DNA of 64,000 bases, from NCBI RefSeq assembly GCF_036169555.1, contig NZ_CP108032.1, positions 7,502,001-7,566,000 on the forward strand, written 5' to 3'. Position 1 is the stretch's first letter, and each line of letters begins with the position of its first letter. A program made the translations under genes and the position numbers. This DNA is from Streptomyces sp. NBC_00306 (lineage in GTDB: Bacteria; Actinomycetota; Actinomycetes; Streptomycetales; Streptomycetaceae). Of this stretch, positions 8,840 through 17,232 are shown one piece after another. The notes under the pieces are model-generated. The model did not search any database, was not told the origin of the DNA, and saw only the letters and a program-made list of their open reading frames with translations.

Positions 8840-10000
8840 ATGCCGAGCCGAACCACCGTCATCGCCGCCCTCCGGACGCAGGCCGTCGAGACGGCCTCCT
8901 GGGCGTACGCGAACTCCGGCACCCGTTTCAAGGTCTTCGCCCAGCGGGGCGTCCCCCGCACCCCGCAGGAGAAACTGGACGACGCCGCCCAGGTCCACCG
9001 CCACACCGGCGTGGCGCCGACCGTCGCGCTGCACATCCCCTGGGACAGGGTCGACGACTACGCGGCTCTCGCGAAGTACGCCGAGGAGCGCGGACTGCGC
9101 CTCGGTGCGATCAACGCCAATGTGTTCCAGGACGACGACTACAAACTCGGCAGCGTGTGCCACCCCGACGCCTCGGTACGCCGCAAGGCACTGGACCATC
9201 TCTTCGAGTGCGTCGACATCATGGAGGCCACCGGCTCGCGCGACCTCAAACTGTGGTTCTCGGACGGCACCAACTACCCCGGCCAGGACGACATCCGGGA
9301 CCGGCAGGACCGGCTCTCCGACGCGCTCGCCGCGGTGTACGAGCGACTCGGCGACGACCGGCGGATGCTGCTGGAGTACAAGCTCTTCGAGCCCGCCTTC
9401 TACACGACCGACGTGCCGGACTGGGGCACCGCGTACGCGCACTGCCTGAGGCTGGGGGAGAAGGCGCAGGTCGTCGTGGACACCGGCCACCACGCGCCGG
9501 GCACCAACATCGAGTTCATCGTCGCGCTGCTGCTGCGGGAGGGGAAACTCGGCGGCTTCGACTTCAACTCACGGTTCTACGCCGACGACGACCTCATGGT
9601 CGGCGCGGCGGACCCCTTCCAGCTCTTCCGGATCATGTACGAGGTCATCCGCGGTGGCGGCCTCGTCCCCGGCACCGCCTTCATGCTCGACCAGTGCCAC
9701 AACATCGAGGCGAAGATCCCCGCGATCATCCGCTCCGTGATGAATGTCCAGGAGGCGACGGCCAAGGCGCTGCTCCTGGACGCCGAGAGCCTCGCCGCCG
9801 CACAGGCGAGCGGCGATGTGCTGGAGGCCAACGCCGTCCTCATGGACGCCTACAACACGGACGTACGGCCGCTCCTCGCCGAGGTGCGCGAGGAGATGGG
9901 CATCGACCCCGATCCCGTCGGCGCCTACCGCCGCTCCGGCTGGGCCGAGAAGATCATCGACGAGCGCGTCGGCGGTACGCAGGCCGGGTGGGGGGCATGA
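8840..10000 (+). CDS. rhaI: L-rhamnose isomerase
   Basis: 386 aa from ATG 8840. A GTG at 8831 is in frame but overlaps the GGGAG ribosome site, so ATG is preferred. Motifs match the Pseudomonas-type L-rhamnose isomerase TIM barrel: WFSDGTNYPGQDD, MLLEYKLFEPAFY, VVVDTGHHAPGTNIEF, GGFDFNSRFYADDDL and FMLDQCHNIEAK, which carry the Glu, Asp and His metal ligands. It converts L-rhamnose to L-rhamnulose in the cytoplasm. It leads the rightward operon under a near-consensus promoter and operator, and its stop overlaps the rhaD start by four bases. Confidence 0.93.
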   Translation: MPSRTTVIAALRTQAVETASWAYANSGTRFKVFAQRGVPRTPQEKLDDAAQVHRHTGVAPTVALHIPWDRVDDYAALAKYAEERGLRLGAINANVFQDDDYKLGSVCHPDASVRRKALDHLFECVDIMEATGSRDLKLWFSDGTNYPGQDDIRDRQDRLSDALAAVYERLGDDRRMLLEYKLFEPAFYTTDVPDWGTAYAHCLRLGEKAQVVVDTGHHAPGTNIEFIVALLLREGKLGGFDFNSRFYADDDLMVGAADPFQLFRIMYEVIRGGGLVPGTAFMLDQCHNIEAKIPAIIRSVMNVQEATAKALLLDAESLAAAQASGDVLEANAVLMDAYNTDVRPLLAEVREEMGIDPDPVGAYRRSGWAEKIIDERVGGTQAGWGA

Positions 10001-12045
10001 ACGACATGGCGCAGCACCCGACGGTCGCCGAACTGCTCGCCCGTTCCCACCGGCTGGGAGCGGACCCGCGCAACACCAACTTCGCCGGCGGCAACACCTC
10101 CGCCAAGGGAACCGGCACCGACCCCGTCACCGGCACGGACGTCGAGCTGATGTGGGTCAAGGGATCCGGCGGCGACCTCGGCACGCTCACCGCCGGCGGC
10201 CTGGCCGCCCTCCGGCTCGACCGGCTGCGCGCGCTCACCGCCGCCTACCCCGGCATCGAGCGCGAGGACGAGATGGTGGCCGCCTTCGACTACTGCCTGC
10301 ACGGCAAGGGCGGGGCCGCTCCCTCCATCGACACCGCGATGCACGGCCTCGTGGACGCGGTCCATGTCGACCACCTCCACCCGGACTCGGGCATCGCGCT
10401 CGCCTGCGCGGCGGACGGTGAAGCCCTGACCAAGGAGTGCTTCGGCGAGCGGGTGGTGTGGGTGCCATGGCGGCGGCCCGGCTTCCAGCTCGGCCTCGAC
10501 ATCGCGGCCGTCAAGAAGGCTCACCCACAGGCGATCGGCTGCGTCCTCGGCGGCCACGGGATCACCGCCTGGGGGGCGACGTCCGAGGAGTGCGAGCGCA
10601 ACTCGCTGGACATCATCCGTACGGCCGAGGCCTTCCTGGCCGAGCGCGGCGCACCCGAACCCTTCGGCCCGGTGCTCGCCGGGTACGAGCCCCTGCCCGA
10701 GGCCGAACGGCGGGTCCGCGCCGCCGCCCTCGCGCCGGTGATCCGCGGTCTCGCCTCCCACGACCGGGCGCAGGTCGGCCACTTCACCGATGCCGGACCG
10801 GTGCTCGACTTCCTGTCCCGGTCGGAGCATCCGCGACTGGCGGCGCTGGGCACCTCGTGCCCCGACCACTTCCTGCGCACGAAGATACGGCCGCTGGTCC
10901 TCGACCTGCCGCCGGGCGCCGGGCTCGACGCCGCCGTGGACCGGCTGAAGGAGCTCCACCGGGAGTACCGCGAGGAGTACCGGGCGTACTACGAGCGGCA
11001 CGCCGACGAGCACACTCCCCCCATGCGCGGCGCCGATCCGGCGATCGTGCTGGTGCCCGGCGTGGGCATGTTCTCGTTCGGCAAGGACAAGCAGACGGCA
11101 CGGGTCGCCGGCGAGTTCTATCTCAACGCCGTCCATGTGATGCGCGGCGCCGAGGCCGTCTCGTCCTACGCGCCGATCGAGGAGTCCGAGAAGTTCCGCA
11201 TCGAGTACTGGGAACTGGAGGAGGCCAAGCTCCGGCGGATGCCGAGGCCCAGGCCGCTGGCCGCCAGGATCGCGCTGGTCACCGGAGCCGGCTCCGGCAT
11301 CGGCCGGGCCATCGCGCACCGGCTCGTCGCCGAAGGCGCCTGTGTCGTCGTCGCCGATCGCTCCAGTGCGGGCGCCGAGACGGTGGCCGCCGAGCTCGGC
11401 GGGCCCGATCACGCGGTCCCGGTGACCGTCGACGTGACGAGCGAGGAACAGATCACCGAGGCCTTCGCGGCCGCCCATCTCGCCTTCGGCGGCGTCGATC
11501 TGGTCGTGAACAACGCCGGGATCTCCATCTCCAAGCCGTTGCTGGAGACATCGGCGAAGGACTGGGATCTCCAGCACGACATCATGGCCCGCGGATCCTT
11601 CCTGGTCTCCCGGGAGGCCGTCCGCACCATGACCGCCCAGCAACTGGGCGGCGACATCGTCTACATCGCCTCCAAGAACGGGGTCTTCGCGGGCCCCAAC
11701 AACATCGCCTACGGCGCGACGAAGGCCGACCAGGCCCACCAGGTCAGGCTGCTGGCGGCCGAGGTCGGCGAGCACGGGATCCGGGTCAACGGGGTCAACC
11801 CCGACGGTGTGGTGCGCGGCTCCGGCATCTTCGCCGGCGGCTGGGGCGCCCAGCGGGCCGCCGTGTACGGCGTGGAGGAGGCGGAGCTCGGCGCGTTCTA
11901 CGCCCGGCGCACACTGCTGAAGCGGGAGGTGCTGCCGGAGCATGTGGCCAACGCGGTCTTCGCGCTGACCGGCGGGGACCTCTCGCACACCACCGGACTG
12001 CACATCCCGGTGGACGCCGGGGTGGCGGCCGCCTTCCTCCGCTGA
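9997..12045 (+). CDS. rhaD: bifunctional rhamnulose-1-phosphate aldolase / short-chain alcohol dehydrogenase
   Basis: 682 aa. The N-terminal half (1 to about 410) is a class II aldolase domain: NTNFAGGNTSAKG near 25, MWVKGSGGDLGTL, and the metal site VDHLHPDSG. The C-terminal half (about 425-682) is a short-chain dehydrogenase with the nucleotide motif TGAGSGIG, NNAG, and a YGATK catalytic Tyr/Lys. The ATG at 9997 overlaps the rhaI stop (ATGA); a second ATG lies nine bases on. It would cleave L-rhamnulose 1-phosphate to DHAP and lactaldehyde and then oxidise or reduce the aldehyde. Such fusions are known from actinobacteria and Bacillus. Confidence 0.92.
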   Translation: MNDMAQHPTVAELLARSHRLGADPRNTNFAGGNTSAKGTGTDPVTGTDVELMWVKGSGGDLGTLTAGGLAALRLDRLRALTAAYPGIEREDEMVAAFDYCLHGKGGAAPSIDTAMHGLVDAVHVDHLHPDSGIALACAADGEALTKECFGERVVWVPWRRPGFQLGLDIAAVKKAHPQAIGCVLGGHGITAWGATSEECERNSLDIIRTAEAFLAERGAPEPFGPVLAGYEPLPEAERRVRAAALAPVIRGLASHDRAQVGHFTDAGPVLDFLSRSEHPRLAALGTSCPDHFLRTKIRPLVLDLPPGAGLDAAVDRLKELHREYREEYRAYYERHADEHTPPMRGADPAIVLVPGVGMFSFGKDKQTARVAGEFYLNAVHVMRGAEAVSSYAPIEESEKFRIEYWELEEAKLRRMPRPRPLAARIALVTGAGSGIGRAIAHRLVAEGACVVVADRSSAGAETVAAELGGPDHAVPVTVDVTSEEQITEAFAAAHLAFGGVDLVVNNAGISISKPLLETSAKDWDLQHDIMARGSFLVSREAVRTMTAQQLGGDIVYIASKNGVFAGPNNIAYGATKADQAHQVRLLAAEVGEHGIRVNGVNPDGVVRGSGIFAGGWGAQRAAVYGVEEAELGAFYARRTLLKREVLPEHVANAVFALTGGDLSHTTGLHIPVDAGVAAAFLR

Positions 12046-12136
12046 CCGAGCGGGTCCCGATGACGACAATCCGAACCCCGCAGCCGGCCCGGCATCCGAC
12101 CTGGCAGCGCCGGCACCCGACCGGCAGGAGGTGAAC

Positions 12137-13648
12137 ATGACCGACCCCCTTGCTTTCGCCGCCGTCGACCTCGGTGCGTCGAGCGGGCGGGTGATGCTGG
12201 GCCGCGCCGGTCCGGGCGTCCTGGAGCTGACCGAGGTCCACCGGTTCCCCAACCGGCCGGTCAGGACCGGCGCCACCCTGCACTGGGACATCCTCGCCCT
12301 CTACCGGGGTGTGCTCGACGGCTTGCGGGCCGCGGCCGCCGCGGCGGGCGGACGCCTGGCGGGCATCGGCATCGACAGCTGGGCCGTCGACTACGGACTT
12401 CTCGACGCGTCCGGCGAGCTCCTCGGCAATCCGGTCCATTACCGGGACGACCGTACAAAGGGAGTGGCGGAGAAGGTCGCGGCCGCCCTGCCGGCCGGCG
12501 AGCTGTATGCGGCGACAGGGCTCCAGTATCTGCCGTTCAACACCGTCTACCAGCTGGTCGCGGCACGCGGAACTCCCCAACTCGCCGCTGCTCGGCAGGT
12601 GTTGATGATCCCCGATCTGATCAGCTACTGGCTGACCGGCAGGGCCGGGACGGAGATCACCAACGCCTCCACCACCCAGCTGGTCGACCCCCGCACCCGC
12701 GACTGGTCCCCCACCGTCGCCCGGCGTCTGGGGATCGACCTCTCCCTCTTCCCGCCGCTGCGGGCACCCGGTGACACCGCCGGCACCCTGCGCCCCGAGG
12801 TGCTGGCCGAGACCGGGCTCACCGGGCCCGTGCCGGTGATCGTCGTCGGCTCGCACGACACCGCGTCGGCCGTTGTCGGCGTCCCCGCCGACGGCGAGGA
12901 CTTCGCCTATGTCGCCACCGGCACCTGGTCACTCGCCGGGGTGGAGCTGCCCGCACCGGTCCTCGGGGAGGCGAGCAGACGCGCCAATTTCACCAATGAG
13001 CTCGGTGTGGACGGCACGGTCCGGTATCTGCGCAACATCATGGGCCTGTGGCTCCTCCAGGAGTGCCTGCGGAGCTGGGAGACGCAGGACCGGGCCCAGG
13101 ATCTTCCCGCACTGCTCGACGCCGCCGCGGCCGCCGTACCGCTGCGCTCGGTGGTCGACGCGAGCGACCCCGCCTTCATCGCCCCCGGCGACATGCCCCG
13201 CCGTATCGCCGACGCCTGTCTGCGGACGGGACAGCCCGAGCCCCGCACCGAGGCCGAGACGGTGCGCTGTGTTCTCGACTCGCTCGCGCTGGCCCACCGG
13301 CAGGCCGTCGAGGACGCCGTCCGGCTGTCGGGACGTCCTGTCTCGCGGGTGCACATCGTCGGGGGCGGAGTGCGCAATACGTTGCTGTGCCGGCTGACGG
13401 CCCAGGCGACGGGCCTGCCGGTCGTCGCCGGTCCCGCGGAGGCCGCCGCCTTCGGCAATCTGCTGGTGCAGGCGCGGGCGGCGGGGGCCGTCACCGGAGG
13501 CCTCGGGGGCCTGCGCGCGCTGCTCCGTGCCACCCAGGAGCTGCGGGTTCACGAGCCAGGGGGTGCGAGCGGCACCACGCGTGAAGCGTGGGACGAGGCG
13601 GCGGCCCGCTGCCGCCGCGCCGAGGGGGCATCGGCCCGGCCCCGGTGA
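12137..13648 (+). CDS. rhaB: L-rhamnulokinase
   Basis: 503 aa from ATG 12137. The in-frame GTG at 12131 lies inside the AGGAGGT ribosome site, so it is rejected as start. It is a FGGY-family kinase: phosphate-1 motif AAVDLGASSGRVM, IDSWAVDYGLLD, GSHDTASAVVGVP, ATGTWSLAGVE and the adenosine motif IVGGGVRNTLLCRLTA. It phosphorylates L-rhamnulose for the aldolase domain of RhaD. It is the third gene of the operon, 91 bp after rhaD. No clear terminator hairpin follows it. Confidence 0.93.
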   Translation: MTDPLAFAAVDLGASSGRVMLGRAGPGVLELTEVHRFPNRPVRTGATLHWDILALYRGVLDGLRAAAAAAGGRLAGIGIDSWAVDYGLLDASGELLGNPVHYRDDRTKGVAEKVAAALPAGELYAATGLQYLPFNTVYQLVAARGTPQLAAARQVLMIPDLISYWLTGRAGTEITNASTTQLVDPRTRDWSPTVARRLGIDLSLFPPLRAPGDTAGTLRPEVLAETGLTGPVPVIVVGSHDTASAVVGVPADGEDFAYVATGTWSLAGVELPAPVLGEASRRANFTNELGVDGTVRYLRNIMGLWLLQECLRSWETQDRAQDLPALLDAAAAAVPLRSVVDASDPAFIAPGDMPRRIADACLRTGQPEPRTEAETVRCVLDSLALAHRQAVEDAVRLSGRPVSRVHIVGGGVRNTLLCRLTAQATGLPVVAGPAEAAAFGNLLVQARAAGAVTGGLGGLRALLRATQELRVHEPGGASGTTREAWDEAAARCRRAEGASARPR

Positions 13649-13772
13649 ACCCGAGACGCCCCGTGCCGTCACACCCACGACGAGAGGCTGCCGCGGCTCC
13701 CTCGCTGGTCGGGTCGGCCCGGGAGTGCGATTCTGGGAGAGGGCAGTCTGCCGAGGGAACTCGGGAGGGCCG

Positions 13773-15251
13773 ATGGGACGAGATGTCCCGGCGAAGGTGT
13801 TCACACGTGAGGACCGCCGCCGGTACCGGATCAAGATGCAGGCGTGCCTCGACGCCTTCGCGCAGATGCTGCGCGACTCCCGGTTCGAGTTCGAGCGGCC
13901 GCAGGTCGGTCTGGAGATCGAACTCAATCTGGCGGACGCCGAGGGCAGGCCCGCGATGCGCAGCACCGACGTGCTGGAGGCGATCGCCGATCCCGCCTGG
14001 GCCACCGAGCTGGGCCGGTTCAATCTGGAGATCAACATCCCGCCACGGCGGCTCACGGCCGGCGGCCCCGACGACTGGGAACAGGAGATCCGCGACGCGC
14101 TCAATCATGCCGAGGAGCGGGCCGCCGCCGTCGGCGCGCATCTGATCATGGTGGGCATCCTGCCGACCCTGCGGCAGCCGGACGTGGGCGAGGCCGCGCT
14201 GTCGGAGGACCCGCGCTACAGGCTGCTGAACGAGCAGGTCTTCGCTGCCCGCGGCGAGGATCTGAGGATCGCCGTGGACGGGGTGGACCGGCTGCGGACG
14301 TATGCCGACACCATCACGCCCGAGGCGGCGTGCACCAGTACCCAGTTCCATCTGCAGGTCTCGCCCGACGAGTTCGCCGGCTACTGGAACGCCGCACAGG
14401 CCATCGCCGGCGTCCAGGTGGCGCTGGCGGCGAACTCACCGTTCCTGTTCGGCAAGGAGCTGTGGCACGAGACCCGTATCCCCCTCTTCGAGCAGGCCAC
14501 CGACACCCGCTCCGACGAGATCAAGGTGCAGGGGGTTCGGCCCCGCGTGTGGTTCGGCGAACGGTGGATCAACAGCGTCTTCGACCTCTTCGAGGAGAAC
14601 GTGCGGTACTTCCCCGCGCTGCTGCCGCTGTGCGACGACCAGGACCCGCTGCAGACCCTGGACGGCGGCGACATCCCCGAGCTGGCCGAACTCACCCTGC
14701 ACAACGGCACGATCTACCGCTGGAACCGCCCGGTGTACGCGATCGACCACGACAAACCGCACCTGCGCGTGGAGAACCGCGTACTCCCCGCCGGGCCCAC
14801 GGTCGCCGACGTCCTCGCCAACGGAGCGTTCTACTACGGTCTGACCCGCGCGCTGGTCGACGAGGAGCGTCCGGTCTGGTCCCGCATGTCGTTCTCGGCC
14901 GCGGAGGACAATCTGCACGCCGCCGCGCGGAACGGGATCGACGCACGGCTGTACTGGCCCGGAATGGGTGAGGTGCCCGTGGTCGAACTGGTGCTGCGCC
15001 GGCTGCTGCCGCTGGCGCACCAGGGGCTGGAGCGCTCCGGCATGGACGCGGCATGGCGGGAGCCGCTGCTGGGAATCATCGAGCAGCGGTGCGTCACGGG
15101 CCGCAACGGGGCGGTCTGGCAGAAGGAGATGTTCCATCACATCGCCGACTCCAGCCACGTCGGCTCCCGCGAGGCACTGCGCCGGATGACCCGGCAGTAC
15201 AGCGACTACATGCATCTCAACGCACCCGTCCACACCTGGCCGGTGGACTGA
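13773..15251 (+). CDS. glutamate-cysteine ligase family (carboxylate-amine ligase) protein
   Basis: 492 aa from ATG 13773, seven bases after GGGAGGG. The GCS2/YbdK fold is visible in VGLEIELNLADAEG near residue 50, FNLEINIPPR near 88, TSTQFHLQVS, ANSPFLFG and HLRVENRVLPAGPTVAD, which hold the Glu/His residues for ATP, metal and substrate. Proteins of this group form gamma-glutamyl or other amide bonds; the amine partner here cannot be read from sequence. It is a single gene ended by a strong bidirectional hairpin. It is not part of the rhamnose pathway by content. An ergothioneine-type EgtA role is possible but no other egt genes are nearby. Confidence 0.82.
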   Translation: MGRDVPAKVFTREDRRRYRIKMQACLDAFAQMLRDSRFEFERPQVGLEIELNLADAEGRPAMRSTDVLEAIADPAWATELGRFNLEINIPPRRLTAGGPDDWEQEIRDALNHAEERAAAVGAHLIMVGILPTLRQPDVGEAALSEDPRYRLLNEQVFAARGEDLRIAVDGVDRLRTYADTITPEAACTSTQFHLQVSPDEFAGYWNAAQAIAGVQVALAANSPFLFGKELWHETRIPLFEQATDTRSDEIKVQGVRPRVWFGERWINSVFDLFEENVRYFPALLPLCDDQDPLQTLDGGDIPELAELTLHNGTIYRWNRPVYAIDHDKPHLRVENRVLPAGPTVADVLANGAFYYGLTRALVDEERPVWSRMSFSAAEDNLHAAARNGIDARLYWPGMGEVPVVELVLRRLLPLAHQGLERSGMDAAWREPLLGIIEQRCVTGRNGAVWQKEMFHHIADSSHVGSREALRRMTRQYSDYMHLNAPVHTWPVD

Positions 15252-15261
15252 GAGCGGCAGG

Positions 15262-15294
15262 AGGCCCGGTCACCTGCGAGAGATGACCGGGCCT
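15262..15294. terminator. bidirectional terminator
   Basis: An 11-bp perfect stem (AGGCCCGGTCA / TGACCGGGCCT) with an 11-base loop, followed by TTCGTG. It separates the converging ligase and lysyl oxidase genes. Confidence 0.85.
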
Positions 15295-15314
15295 TCGTGC
15301 TGTGTGACCGTGTG

Positions 15315-16964
15315 TCAGGGGGCGTTGATCAGGTCGTGCGGAGGAACGGTGACCTTGCGGGCACCCGCCTTGCCGCTGAGGACGACCTTGCGCAGGGCGA
15401 CGTTGTTCTTGAGGTTCGTCTCCTGAAGCCGCTTCTCCGGGTTGGCGATGACCTGGATGTAGTACGTGCCGTTGGGCAGGTCCGTCACGTCGAAGGACTG
15501 ACCGGGACGGTACTGGGTGTAGGTGTCGCCGGAGCCCACGTCCAGGACCTCACGCACCGAGATCGAGCTCTGTTGACCGCAGGCGGTGGACAGATCGGTG
15601 TTGAACGGGTGCCAGTTGGCGTTCTTCACCGTGTAGTCGATCGCGTCCGTGTTGGCCAGGCAGAAGGCCTCCTTGCCGCTGCGGACGATCTCGCTCTGGT
15701 CGGCGCTCAGCAGGCGGTAGCTGGCGAAGTCGGTGAAGTGCCAGTGCTCGTGGCCGATGCGCGGGTCCCACTCCATGGTGCCTGTGGGGGTGTAGCCGAC
15801 CTGCTTGCCCTTCGCGTCGTAGAAGTACTGGTAGGCGTCCATCAGGTCCTTGCCGGGACTGCGGAAGCCGTCCACGACGAGCGGCGCGGGACCGGCGTTC
15901 CACACGTTGGCGCTGAAGACCATGTAGTCCTTGCCCGGGACGTCACCGTCCTCGCCGTCGGAGATGCCGATGTCCCAGGCCGGCAGCGAACGCAGGTCGG
16001 GCTTGGGCACGTCGGGCACACTCGCCCGGCCGGTCGGACGCTTGGCGTTGGGCGTGAGGGCGGGCGCGATCCGCGAGCCGTCGGTGTGGCCCGGGCCGTC
16101 ACCGAGGTGACCGGCCGCGCGGGCGGCCTTCAGCGCGTACGGCAGGGCGGGCGGCGCGGGTGCGTCGGCTCCCCGGCCCTCGTGGTAGGCGTGCCCACCG
16201 GCAGCCGGCTTCCCGTGGGCGGCGCCGTGACCGGAGTGACCGGTCTTCGACGAGCGAGCCCCTTCACCGGGCGGGCTCTGGCGCACGGTCACCTTGAGCG
16301 ACTTGGTCTCGTCGGGCATACCGAACAGATCGCGGTACGCCTTGGTCACCGACAGCTTGGCGGTGTATTCACCCACCGGCAGCTTCACCGGCTCGGAGTA
16401 GTACCCGAGGTAGGTGTTGGAGGCCCAGCCGTTCTCGACACCCCAGACCGATCCGAGGGTGAAGGGATTGGTGGGACAGCTCTCGGGATACTTCGACTTC
16501 GCCGGGGCGTCCGGGCGGATGCGGCCGGAGGCGTTGTTCGGACAGAAGGTCTCCTGCTTGCTGAGCACCTTCTTCCCGTTCTTGTCCGTGATGGTGACCT
16601 GGAGGAAGCCGGCCAGGCCGGTGAAGTCCTTGACGAGGCCCTTCGGCAGCGTCTTGGTCGTGGTCTTCTTCCCCTGGCGGATGACCTGTTGGGCCACGAC
16701 AGGGTCCTTGTAGGACTTGCGCTTCACCTGGAACTCCAGGGGCGCGCCCTCGGCGGTGAGGTAGGTGCCGAGGTCGAGATAGACCCCGGACTCCTCGTCC
16801 CGGTCGAGAGTGACGGCGGTGGAGGCGGCGATCAGCCGAAGCTTGGGTGTGGTCTGTGCTGTGGCGGCGTCGGGAGCGGCGGCGGCTACGCCGGCGATCA
16901 CAGCCAGCGCGGCGGAGCCGGCGAACGCGGCGCGCCAGAGACGATTGCGGTGAGGTCTGGTCAT
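15315..16964 (-). CDS. secreted lysyl oxidase family copper amine oxidase
   Basis: 549 aa. The N-terminus is basic then hydrophobic (RLWRAAFAGSAALAVIAGV) with a likely signal-peptidase site after AAPDAATA. Residues 40-230 form an immunoglobulin-like N-terminal region with two CPNN/SCPTN cysteines, followed by a His/Gly-rich linker (about 240-295). The C-terminal catalytic domain has WDPRIGHEHWHF (copper-binding His at 405, 407 and 409) and CxLANTDAID, as in lysyl oxidases. It would oxidise primary amines such as lysine side chains outside the cell. It is a single gene. Whether the tyrosyl-lysine quinone cofactor forms cannot be decided here. Confidence 0.85.
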   Translation of the reverse strand: MTRPHRNRLWRAAFAGSAALAVIAGVAAAAPDAATAQTTPKLRLIAASTAVTLDRDEESGVYLDLGTYLTAEGAPLEFQVKRKSYKDPVVAQQVIRQGKKTTTKTLPKGLVKDFTGLAGFLQVTITDKNGKKVLSKQETFCPNNASGRIRPDAPAKSKYPESCPTNPFTLGSVWGVENGWASNTYLGYYSEPVKLPVGEYTAKLSVTKAYRDLFGMPDETKSLKVTVRQSPPGEGARSSKTGHSGHGAAHGKPAAGGHAYHEGRGADAPAPPALPYALKAARAAGHLGDGPGHTDGSRIAPALTPNAKRPTGRASVPDVPKPDLRSLPAWDIGISDGEDGDVPGKDYMVFSANVWNAGPAPLVVDGFRSPGKDLMDAYQYFYDAKGKQVGYTPTGTMEWDPRIGHEHWHFTDFASYRLLSADQSEIVRSGKEAFCLANTDAIDYTVKNANWHPFNTDLSTACGQQSSISVREVLDVGSGDTYTQYRPGQSFDVTDLPNGTYYIQVIANPEKRLQETNLKNNVALRKVVLSGKAGARKVTVPPHDLINAP

Positions 16965-17167
16965 CGGTTCCTCGTCCTCAGGAGCCAGCGGAATGACCCG
17001 ATCGGTTCTGATCGGAGCCTGGCCGACCTGTCAGAACGCGGGACGCCCGAACCGGTTGTCTGAGGACCCTCAAGTCGTCGATCCTTGTCCGAAATGGTGG
17101 CGGTTCCGCGACAATCCGGCCGTCCCCCTGCCTTTCGCCCCATGGCAATCGGCGCTGTGCTAACGGA

Positions 17168-17212
17168 CGCGTCTGCGGTGGCACAGGAGAGAACTGTGCC
17201 ACCGCAGACGCG
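17168..17212 (-). terminator. terminator after the chitinase gene
   Basis: A 19-bp perfect inverted repeat (17168-17186 with 17194-17212) and a seven-base loop, 20 bases past the chitinase stop. It lacks a T tract, as is usual in Streptomyces. The remaining bases to the lysyl oxidase start (16965-17167) hold no other visible feature. Confidence 0.85.
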
Positions 17213-17232
17213 AGTTCGGTCCGCCGAGAAGG

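Noticed and set aside
12131..12136. GTG start for rhamnulokinase
   Set aside because: It falls inside the AGGAGGT ribosome site of the ATG at 12137.
9925..12291. 788-codon open frame on the minus strand over rhaD
   Set aside because: Antisense shadow of the aldolase/dehydrogenase gene; no motifs and no ribosome site.
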